Source: Nocardiopsis ganjiahuensis DSM 45031 (GTDB lineage: Bacteria; Actinomycetota; Actinomycetes; Streptosporangiales; Streptosporangiaceae). From it: a stretch of 64,000 nucleotides of DNA. The translations under genes were made by a program, and so were the position numbers. The stretch lies in assembly GCF_000341085.1 (NCBI RefSeq), contig NZ_ANBA01000018.1:62001-126000 (forward strand). Reading direction: 5' to 3'. Under the pieces are notes generated by a model. It worked only from the letters and a program-made list of their open reading frames with translations. It searched no databases and had not been told where the DNA came from. Shown here piece by piece: positions 42,833 through 49,441 of this stretch (positions within the stretch are counted from its first letter, which is position 1; each line of letters begins with the position of its first letter).

Positions 42833-44053
42833 CTAGGCGTCCAGGTCCGCGCCGTTGCCGCCGCTCCTGCGCTTGCGGCTCAGGTAGAGGGCGCCGCCAC
42901 CGGCACCCAGGGCGGCCACACCGGCGGCCACCAGGCCGGCGAGCGCGCCACCGGTCACGGGCAGCGTGGGCTCGTCGTCCTTGCCCGGAGCGGGCTTGTC
43001 GTCCTCGGCCGGCGTGCTGGGCTCCTCGGTCGGGGTCGGCTTCGGGTCCGGCTCGTCGGTCGGAGTGGGCTCCGGGGACGGCGTGGGCTCGGGCTCCGGG
43101 GACGGCGCCGGCTGGTCGGCCTCGGACCACTCGGCGGAAGCGGCGGCGTCGACGGAGACGTCGCTGTCCTCGGCGGTGATCAGGGTCTGGGTCGCCTTGT
43201 GGGCGTCCTCGCCCTTGAACAGGCGGCCCTGCTGGACGGTGGCGGTGGTCTCCAGGCTGAAGGAGGCCTCGCCCGCGTCGGCCTCGGCGGGGACGGAGAA
43301 GCCGACCTTGTCGCCGTCGCTGAGGAACTCGCCGACCGGCTCGCCGGTGGAGATGTCGACCAGCTCGACGCCCTCGGGGGCCTCCAGGGAGACCGGCACC
43401 TCGGCGGCGTTGGTCGAGATCTGGAACTCGCCCACGGTGTCGCCGGCCTGGCCGGTGGCGCTGTTCGGGGTGATGCTCAGGGTCGGTGCGGGCTCGCTGG
43501 CCAGCTCCTCGGCGTTCTCGACCAGGTGGTTGTAGATCGCCTTCACGTTGGCGTGACCGCGGGTGAGGGTGGCGCCGTTGCTGTAGTGCCAGATGGCGGC
43601 CTGGGTGGCGGCCAGGGCCTGCTCGGGCTCGACGCGGTTGGCGCCGCGCAGGGAGTTGAACTCCTCGGCGCTCACCGAGGGGTAGCCGTTCTGCAGGATC
43701 CAGTGGACCCTGCCGGGCTCGGCGAAGTCGCCCTTGCCCGGGTAGTCGGCCCAGTCGTCCTCCTGGTACCAGGCGTTCGAGCGGATGCCCGTCTCGATGT
43801 CGATGCAGTACGTGACGAGCTCGCTGCCGTCCTCGAGGCGGAGCTTGAAGAGGTTGGTGCCGATGGTGCCCGCGCTCATGGTCACGGTCTCGCCGGTCTC
43901 GTGGTTGCCCACGTACTGCGCCCGCACGGAGCCCTCGTAGGTGCCCGCGGGGTCGGCTGCGGCGGGAGCCGCCAGACCGAAGGTCAGCAGCGCCGCGGCG
44001 GAGACCGCGAGACCCGCGCGACCGGCGGTCCGGAGGTTGGGGGAGTGCTTCAC
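42833..44053 (-). CDS. Thioester-domain (TQXA) surface protein 2, LPxTG anchored
   Basis: 406 residues from the GTG at 44053 (AGGACACGAC upstream, like the sister gene's leader). Signal peptide to AAPAAADP. Thioester residues: Cys in LVTYCIDIETG and Gln in AATQAAIWHYS. The beta domain has VPAEADAGEASFSLETT and GRLFKGEDAHKATQTLIT. A Pro/Glu/Thr-rich stalk (PSPEPEPTPSPEPTPTDEPD) extends it from the wall. It ends with sorting motif LPVTG, a hydrophobic helix and SRKRR. Predicted to be covalently wall-anchored by a sortase. Confidence 0.88.
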   Translation of the reverse strand: MKHSPNLRTAGRAGLAVSAAALLTFGLAAPAAADPAGTYEGSVRAQYVGNHETGETVTMSAGTIGTNLFKLRLEDGSELVTYCIDIETGIRSNAWYQEDDWADYPGKGDFAEPGRVHWILQNGYPSVSAEEFNSLRGANRVEPEQALAATQAAIWHYSNGATLTRGHANVKAIYNHLVENAEELASEPAPTLSITPNSATGQAGDTVGEFQISTNAAEVPVSLEAPEGVELVDISTGEPVGEFLSDGDKVGFSVPAEADAGEASFSLETTATVQQGRLFKGEDAHKATQTLITAEDSDVSVDAAASAEWSEADQPAPSPEPEPTPSPEPTPTDEPDPKPTPTEEPSTPAEDDKPAPGKDDEPTLPVTGGALAGLVAAGVAALGAGGGALYLSRKRRSGGNGADLDA

Positions 44054-44210
44054 GTCGTGTCCTGTCATGAGGTGCTGTGCCACACGGCCCCAAGGGGGCG
44101 CACGGCAGCGGGAGGAGCGAAGAAGAGGAGGACGCGCCCGGGAGGGGCCGGAGCGGCTTCGGAACTCGAGTGAGTCCGGTGGCACAGCAGAAGTGGTTTG
44201 TGCCTGTCCG

Positions 44211-44239
44211 ATATTAGCGATATGTGGGGTTGCCTCCAA
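44211..44239 (-). promoter_or_regulatory. Promoter of thioester protein 2
   Basis: Minus strand: TTGGAG (44239-44234), exactly 17 nt, TAATAT (44216-44211) within CGCTAATATCGG. It implies a 5' UTR of about 150 nt before the GTG at 44053. Confidence 0.65.
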
Positions 44240-44300
44240 GCTGCCCCGGCAGAAAACTCCTGGTATGCCAGTTGATCTGCGAATTCGCGGGCAAAGACGA

Positions 44301-44337
44301 AGGGCCCGCCCCCGTGATCTCTCACGGGGACGGGCCC
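44301..44337 (-). terminator. Terminator of thioester protein 3
   Basis: Near-perfect 16-bp stem (AGGGCCCG ... CGGGCCCT) with loop TCTC and a T-rich stretch (TTCGTCTTTG) on the minus strand. It lies 53 nt after the stop at 44390 and resembles the terminator at 42726. Confidence 0.75.
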
Positions 44338-44389
44338 TCACGCACTACCCGCGCGCTGCGCGCGCCGGGGGCGGAGCCGGGGCGAACCC

Positions 44390-45610
44390 TTAGGCGTCCG
44401 CGTCCTCACCGGTGGCCGCCTTGCGCTTGCGGCTCAGGTAGAGGGCGCCGCCACCGGCACCCAGGGCGGCCACACCGGCCGCGACCAGGCCGGCGAGCGC
44501 GCCACCGGTCACCGGCAGGGTCGGCTCGTCGTCCTTGGGCGGGGTCGGCTTGTCGTCGCCGGGCTCGGACGGCTTGTCAGCCGGCTCGCTGGGCTTGTCG
44601 GTGGGCTCACTCGGCTTGTCGGTGGGCTCGCTGGGCTTGTCGGTCGGGGGCGGGGTCTCGCCGCCGGCCGTCCAGGAGGCGCTGGCCGAGGCGGAGACCG
44701 TGGTCTCGTCACCGTCGACGGTGATCAGCGTCTGGGTGGGCTGCTCCGGGTCCTTGCCCTGGAAGAGGCGGCCGGTCTCGACGCTGGAGGAGGCCTCCAG
44801 CGAGAAGGAGGCCTGGCCGTCCTCGGCGTCGGACGGGACACCGAAGCCGACCGTGTCGCCGTCGTTGACGGTGGCGACGGACTCGCCGGTCTCGATGTCG
44901 ACCAGCTGGACGCCCTCGGGGGCGTCCAGCACGACCGGGATGTCGGAGGCGTTGGTCTCGACGGTGAACTCGCCGACGACGGCACCGGCCTCACCGGTGG
45001 CGGGCTCGCTCGGGGTGATGCTCAGCGCGGCGCCGGGCTCCCGCTCGACCTTCACGGCGTTCTCGGTGAGGTAGGCGTAGACCGCGCGAACAGCGTCGCT
45101 GTTCTTGTCGTTCTCCAGGTCCAGGTCCATACCGTTGCTGAAGTGCCAGATGGCGGCCTGGGTGCCGGCGAGGGCGTCCTTGTTGCTCAGGCCCTCGATC
45201 TCGGCGGCCTCGCCCAGGGCGGCGGCGTCGACGTTCGGGTAGCCGTGCTGGAGGATCCACAGGACCTTGCCGGGCTCGGCGAAGTCGCCCTTGCCCGGGT
45301 AGTTGGCCCAGTCGTCCTCCTTGTACTCGGCGCCACCGATGATGTTGGTCTGGAAGTCGATGCAGTACGTCGTGAGGACGCTGCCGTCGGTCAGCTCCAG
45401 GTTGAACAGGCTGGTGGGGGCCGAGCCGCCGGTCATGTAGACCTTGGGGCCGCTCTCGGCGTTGTCGATGTACTTGCCTTCGACGGAGCCCTCGTAGGTC
45501 TCCACCTCGTCGGCGGCCGCGGGAGCGGCCAGGCCGAGGGCGAGGAACGCCGCGGCGGTGGCGGCGAGACCGGCACGACCAGCGGTACGGGGGAAGGAGA
45601 AGTTGCTCAA
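44390..45610 (-). CDS. Thioester-domain (TQXA) surface protein 3, LPxTG anchored
   Basis: 406 residues from the TTG at 45610, preceded by GGGACACAAC in the same position as AGGACACGAC of protein 2. Signal peptide to AAPAAADE. Thioester Cys in TTYCIDFQTN and Gln in GTQAAIWHFS. The beta domain has GRLFQGKDPEQPTQTLIT. The stalk is built of tandem DKPSEPT heptads, encoded by 21-nt repeats. Then LPVTG, the hydrophobic helix GALAGLVAAGVAALGAGGGAL (its DNA nearly identical to that of protein 2) and SRKRK. It is expected on the cell surface as a reactive adhesin. Confidence 0.88.
   Translation of the reverse strand: MSNFSFPRTAGRAGLAATAAAFLALGLAAPAAADEVETYEGSVEGKYIDNAESGPKVYMTGGSAPTSLFNLELTDGSVLTTYCIDFQTNIIGGAEYKEDDWANYPGKGDFAEPGKVLWILQHGYPNVDAAALGEAAEIEGLSNKDALAGTQAAIWHFSNGMDLDLENDKNSDAVRAVYAYLTENAVKVEREPGAALSITPSEPATGEAGAVVGEFTVETNASDIPVVLDAPEGVQLVDIETGESVATVNDGDTVGFGVPSDAEDGQASFSLEASSSVETGRLFQGKDPEQPTQTLITVDGDETTVSASASASWTAGGETPPPTDKPSEPTDKPSEPTDKPSEPADKPSEPGDDKPTPPKDDEPTLPVTGGALAGLVAAGVAALGAGGGALYLSRKRKAATGEDADA
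44571..44650. repeat. 21-nt tandem repeat encoding the DKPSEPT stalk
   Basis: GGCTTGTC recurs at 44571, 44592, 44613 and 44634, exactly 21 nt apart, within units of the type GGCTTGTCGGTGGGCTCGCT. Repeat number may vary between strains and alter stalk length. Confidence 0.8.
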
Positions 45611-46017
45611 GTTGTGTCCCGGTGTCTTCTAGGGGTTACCGGATGGAATCCGCCCAGGTCGATGGGGAGCCGTGTGCGGCGGATGCGGTCACCACGGACG
45701 GACGCCCTCAGTGGAAGAGGAGGGAGGCCGCCGAGTTCGCCCGGTGCGGGTGTCACCGTGTCGGGGGCAGGGGCGCGGTTCCCGGTTGGGGACGGGCGTG
45801 ATCTTTCCGGTTGGGGATCGCTGACGCGGGAGTGGGCCGCGTGCGCCGTGGGAAAGCTGACCGCTCGCCTGATACTAGCGATCGGATTCACCACTTCCAA
45901 CCCGCTTCGCGGAAAATGTGACCCGTTACGGGCCGAGATAAATCCTGGCAAGGCGAAACCGCATTATGGCCCAGTGTTATGGAACAGGGTTGTGGAGAAG
46001 GGTGTTGCCCGCTGTTC
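45611..46017. other. Intergenic region / long 5' leader of thioester protein 3
   Basis: About 400 bases. Positions 45611-45865 would be transcribed as a ~255-nt leader from the promoter at 45872-45900. Beyond it is an AT-richer stretch to 46017 where protein 4's gene ends, without an obvious terminator hairpin. No ORF or known riboswitch is seen. Confidence 0.45.
45872..45900 (-). promoter_or_regulatory. Promoter of thioester protein 3
   Basis: Minus strand: TTGGAA (45900-45895), exactly 17 nt, TAGTAT (45877-45872) within CGCTAGTATCAGG. Start expected near 45865, about 255 nt before the TTG start codon. Confidence 0.65.
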
Positions 46018-47190
46018 TCAGTCGCGTCGCTTGCGGCCCAGAATAAGGATGAGCAGGCCCGATACGACCAACGCCCCCGCGATGACCAACAACCCGGACA
46101 GCCAGGTGCCGGTGAGGGCGAGCCCGCCCCCGGTGTTCCGGTCATCCGCTTCCTGCGTCGGGGTCTCCTTGGTCACAGGGTCGGGCGAAGGCCGCTCCCG
46201 CGCCTCGGGCGCCTCGGCCTCCACCGGTTCGGCGTCGGCCTCCTCGACCGGTTCCTCTTCCTCCGGCGCCTCGCTGTGCCAGGTGAAGCTCGCGGAGGTC
46301 GTACTCGTCGCCGAACCCGGCTCGGCGGTGATGAGCGGCTGCGTCCGCACACCCTCCCGACCGGTGAACAGGCGGCCCTCCTCCAGGGGGACCTGGCTGC
46401 CGCGCACGTGCAGGGTGGCCACCCCGGCCGGGACCGACGGGTCCACGTCGAGGTAGACCTGGTCGCCGTCGAAGGCCTGCGAGACCTCCTCGCCCTCCGC
46501 GTCGACCAGCCACGACGCCGGCGCGCCGTGGAGCGAGAGGCGCATCGGTTCCTCGCCCGCGCTGGAGACCGTCACCGGCCCCATCGGTTCCTCGGGGGAG
46601 ACCGCCTCGGTCTGGGCCGGGGAGACCTCCACGGAGCGGGCGGTCGCGTCGCCCCCGGCGTCGGCGCTGCCCTCGACCAGGTACGTGTAGAGGGCCAGGA
46701 CCTCCTCGGAGTTGCCGTCCGGGTCCGGCTCGACCCCCTCCAGCACGTTCCACAGGGCGGCCTGGGTCGCCGCGATCGCGTGCTCCTCCTCCAGGTACAC
46801 CACGCCCGCCGCCGCGCCCACGGCCGGGAGGGTCAGGTTCGGGTAGGAGTTGGTCACGATCCAGTTGGCCCGGTTGGCGGGCGTGGCGGTCCGGACGGTC
46901 TCGGTCCACTCCGCGCGCTCCGCCCACGAGGACTCCACGTAGGCGGTTCGCGGGCGCAGTTCCTCGTCGACCACCAGCGCGTAGGCGCGGACCGAGTCCT
47001 CGTCGGCCACGCGCAGACTGAACAGCGCTGTTTCGGCCTCGTTTCCGTCGGAGAGCATGAGGGGCGCGCCCGCGACCGGGTCGCGGTCCACGCGTGAGAA
47101 ATCGTCGGCCGCCGCGGGAGCGGCGACCAGAGTGCCGATCAGTGCGGAGGCGGAAAGCAGCGCGGCGCACCGACGCAAGATGCCGGACAT
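46018..47190 (-). CDS. Divergent TQXA-family surface protein 4, thioester cysteine lost
   Basis: 390 residues. Signal peptide to AAPAAADD. The fold markers of the three neighbours are kept: NWIVTNSYPNL, IAATQAALWNVLEG, GRLFTGREGVRTQPLIT. At the position of the thioester Cys (TTYCIDF) the protein reads RAYALVVDEE, so Cys is replaced by Ala and no Cys-Gln bond can form. The stalk is Glu-rich (EEEEPVEEADAEPVEAEAPEARERPSPDP), followed by the LAxTG-type sorting motif LALTG, a helix and GRKRR. Probably wall-anchored; a structural or decoy role is possible. Confidence 0.85.
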   Translation of the reverse strand: MSGILRRCAALLSASALIGTLVAAPAAADDFSRVDRDPVAGAPLMLSDGNEAETALFSLRVADEDSVRAYALVVDEELRPRTAYVESSWAERAEWTETVRTATPANRANWIVTNSYPNLTLPAVGAAAGVVYLEEEHAIAATQAALWNVLEGVEPDPDGNSEEVLALYTYLVEGSADAGGDATARSVEVSPAQTEAVSPEEPMGPVTVSSAGEEPMRLSLHGAPASWLVDAEGEEVSQAFDGDQVYLDVDPSVPAGVATLHVRGSQVPLEEGRLFTGREGVRTQPLITAEPGSATSTTSASFTWHSEAPEEEEPVEEADAEPVEAEAPEARERPSPDPVTKETPTQEADDRNTGGGLALTGTWLSGLLVIAGALVVSGLLILILGRKRRD

Positions 47191-47264
47191 GCTCAGGCGC
47201 TCCCGTGCGAAGGGCTGAAAGGGCAGGTGAGCCCTACTGGCGAAATCGTGTTCCTGGGCAACCG

Positions 47265-47270
47265 ATACTA
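47265..47270 (-). promoter_or_regulatory. -10 element of thioester protein 4
   Basis: Minus-strand TAGTAT within CGTTAGTATCGG, the motif shared with the sister genes. No good -35 is visible at 17 nt. It lies about 75 nt before the ATG at 47190. Confidence 0.45.
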
Positions 47271-47436
47271 ACGGTCCGGCACCCCTTACAGCGGGAGATC
47301 GCCTCTACAGCGGCCCAATCGTGCGCTTGCCGTGACATCCGTCAGACGCACCACATCCGGGAACGGGCCACCGGGCCCCTCAGCCTCGGTAGGCTGACCT
47401 GGAAGGTATGTCCTCTACTGAAACGGGTTTGCGGCG

Positions 47437-48984
47437 ATGGCCCACGCGGTAACTCCTAGCCCTGCCAAGAACGGTGGCGGCCCCACCCCGGTGGCCTATG
47501 AGCAGGCGCTGACCAGGTACGAACCCGTCCTCGGTCTGGAGACCCACATCGAGCTGGGTACCGCCTCGAAGATGTTCTGCCCCTGCCCCACCGCGTTCGG
47601 CGCCGACCCCAACACCCAGGTGTGCCCGGTCTGCCTCGCGTTCCCGGGGTCGCTCCCGGTGGTGAACGAGAAGGCGGTCGAGGGCGCGATCCGGCTCGGG
47701 CTGGCGCTCAACTGCTCCATCGCCCCCTGGGGCCGGTTCGCCCGGAAGAACTACTTCTATCCGGACATGCCGAAGAACTACCAGATCTCCCAGTACGACG
47801 AGCCGATCTGCGTCGACGGCTACCTCAACGTCGCCGTCGACACCCCCGACGGCCTTCGCGAGTTCCGTGTGGAGATCGAGCGCGTCCACATGGAGGAGGA
47901 CACCGGCAAGTCCTTGCACGTCGGTGGATCCACCGGTCGCATCCACGGTGCCAGCCACTCCAACGTCGACTACAACCGCGCGGGCATCCCGCTGCTGGAG
48001 ATCGTCACCAAGCCGATCACCGGCACCGGCGACCTCGCGCCCCTGGTCGCCCGCGCCTACGCGGCCGAGCTGCGCGACCTGGTCCGCTCGCTCGGCATCT
48101 CCGACGTGCGCATGGAGGAGGGCTCCATGCGCTGCGACGTGAACGTCTCGATCAACGAGCGCGGCGCCGGCGAGTGGGGCACCCGCAGCGAGACCAAGAA
48201 CGTCAACTCCCTGCGCTCCGTCGAGCGCGCCGTGCGCTCGGAGATCGAGCGCCAGGCCGGCGTCCTCGACGCCGGGGAGCGGGTCGTGCAGGAGACCCGC
48301 CACTTCCAGGAGAACCTCGGCCGCAGCACCTCCGGCCGCTCCAAGGAAGAGGCGCAGGACTACCGCTACTTCCCGGACCCCGACCTCGTCCCCGTGGCCC
48401 CGTCCGCTGAGTGGGTCGAGGAGCTGCGCGCCACCCTGCCCGAGCTGCCCGCCGCCCAGCGCGCCCGGGTCAAGGCCGAGTGGGACCTCTCCGACACCGA
48501 GCTGCGCGACCTGGTCAACGCCGACGCCATCAGCCTGGTCGAGGCGACCGTCGTCGCGGGAGCGCCTTCGGCCGAGGCCCGCAAGCTGTGGCTGAACGAG
48601 CTGTCCCGCCGCGCCACCGAGCAGGAGGTCGAACTGGCCTCCCTGCCGATCACCCCGGCCCAGGTGGCCCGGATCATCGCGCTGGTGGCCGAGGGCACGC
48701 TCACCAACAAGCTCGCCCGCCAGGTGGTGGAGGGCGTCCTCGCCGGTGAGGGCGAGCCCGACGCCGTCGTGGAGTCCCGCGGCCTGAAGGTCGTCAGCGA
48801 CGACGGCGCCCTGGGCGCCGCGGTCGACGAGGCCATCGCCAACAACCCCGACGCCGCCGACAAGGTGCGCGGCGGCAAGGTGGCCGCGGCCGGTGCCCTG
48901 GTCGGCGCCGTCATGAAGGCCACCCGGGGCCAGGCCGACGCCGGCCGCGCCCGGGAGCTCATCCTGGAGAAGCTCTCGAGTTAG
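47437..48984 (+). CDS. gatB: Aspartyl/glutamyl-tRNA amidotransferase subunit B
   Basis: 515 residues. It binds and phosphorylates the misacylated tRNA and completes transamidation with ammonia from GatA. The N-terminal catalytic cradle has VLGLETHIELGTASKMFCPCPTAFGADPNTQVCPVCLAFPGSLPV with its zinc-type cysteines, then KNYFYPDMPKNYQISQYDEPI and the helical YqeY-like tail (KVRGGKVAAAGALVGAVMKATRGQAD). Ribosome-binding site weak. Separated from gatCA by the nucleotidyltransferase and thioester-protein genes. Confidence 0.97.
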   Translation: MAHAVTPSPAKNGGGPTPVAYEQALTRYEPVLGLETHIELGTASKMFCPCPTAFGADPNTQVCPVCLAFPGSLPVVNEKAVEGAIRLGLALNCSIAPWGRFARKNYFYPDMPKNYQISQYDEPICVDGYLNVAVDTPDGLREFRVEIERVHMEEDTGKSLHVGGSTGRIHGASHSNVDYNRAGIPLLEIVTKPITGTGDLAPLVARAYAAELRDLVRSLGISDVRMEEGSMRCDVNVSINERGAGEWGTRSETKNVNSLRSVERAVRSEIERQAGVLDAGERVVQETRHFQENLGRSTSGRSKEEAQDYRYFPDPDLVPVAPSAEWVEELRATLPELPAAQRARVKAEWDLSDTELRDLVNADAISLVEATVVAGAPSAEARKLWLNELSRRATEQEVELASLPITPAQVARIIALVAEGTLTNKLARQVVEGVLAGEGEPDAVVESRGLKVVSDDGALGAAVDEAIANNPDAADKVRGGKVAAAGALVGAVMKATRGQADAGRARELILEKLSS

Positions 48985-49039
48985 CCTTCGGCCCGTGCGG
49001 CGGCGCATTCGCTGCTTGCACGGGCCTCCTGATGTCGGC

Positions 49040-49077
49040 GCGGCGCCGCGGGTACTCGAGAGAACCTGCGGCGCCGC
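49040..49077 (+). terminator. Hairpin downstream of gatB
   Basis: GCGGCGCCGC (49040-49049) pairs with an identical self-complementary arm (49068-49077), extended by GGT/ACC, with CCCCTTT after it. It lies 56 nt after the gatB stop. Confidence 0.55.
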
Positions 49078-49158
49078 CCCCTTTCCGGGGGCTTCGCCCG
49101 GCGGTGTCCCTTCCGAGAAGCACGCTTCCCGGGGGTGCGCACGCCCCCGGCAGGGCTG

Positions 49159-49171
49159 TCACTCAGGGTGA
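49159..49171. promoter_or_regulatory. BldD box upstream of PAS-GGDEF-EAL gene
   Basis: TCACTCAGGGTGA fits every specified position of the Streptomyces BldD consensus TNACNC(A/T)GNGTNA and sits inside a longer dyad CTGTCAC-TCAGG-GTGACAG. It is 282 nt upstream of the gene's ATG. BldD is the c-di-GMP-activated developmental repressor. Confidence 0.65.
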
Positions 49172-49369
49172 CAGCTTCGTCGTCATCTCTCGTCCGGGCC
49201 TCAATCGCTGTGTGACCTTGGTTGCGTAGGGTGTCCACGCACGGGGGTGTGCGACCCGCTGGGGCCGTCCCGCCGCCGCTCGTCCCGGTCCCGCGACAAT
49301 CCTGGGCGGCGACCCGCGGTGCGTCACGGCGCCGCGTTCTGATTCGAGTGATCACGAGGTGGGTGCTCC

Positions 49370-49441
49370 ATGTTCGAGGAGAGAGCGCGACGGCGGTCGA
49401 CGATCGCTCTGATCGCGACACACCCGCGGGGAGGCCGGTGA
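49370..49441 (+). CDS. 23-codon upstream ORF coupled to the GGDEF-EAL gene
   Basis: ATG at 49370 with GAGGTGGG about 6 nt upstream; the peptide starts MFEERARRRSTIALI. Its TGA shares its last base with the ATG of the next gene (TGATG at 49439-49443), the classic coupling arrangement. No known peptide; it may tune translation of the downstream enzyme. Confidence 0.4.
   Translation: MFEERARRRSTIALIATHPRGGR

Noticed and set aside
44571..44650. Short regular repeats considered as a CRISPR array
   Set aside because: Units are contiguous with no spacers and lie in frame inside the adhesin stalk; they are coding heptad repeats.
45611..45865. Long leader of thioester protein 3 considered as a riboswitch
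   Set aside because: No conserved aptamer core of a family I know is visible, and the sister genes' leaders do not share sequence with it beyond the promoter.
46142..47170. Large antisense-overlapping frames in the adhesin, glycosyltransferase and ligA regions
   Set aside because: They are shadow frames of high-GC genes, with Arg/Gly/Pro-rich composition and no domain or start signals.
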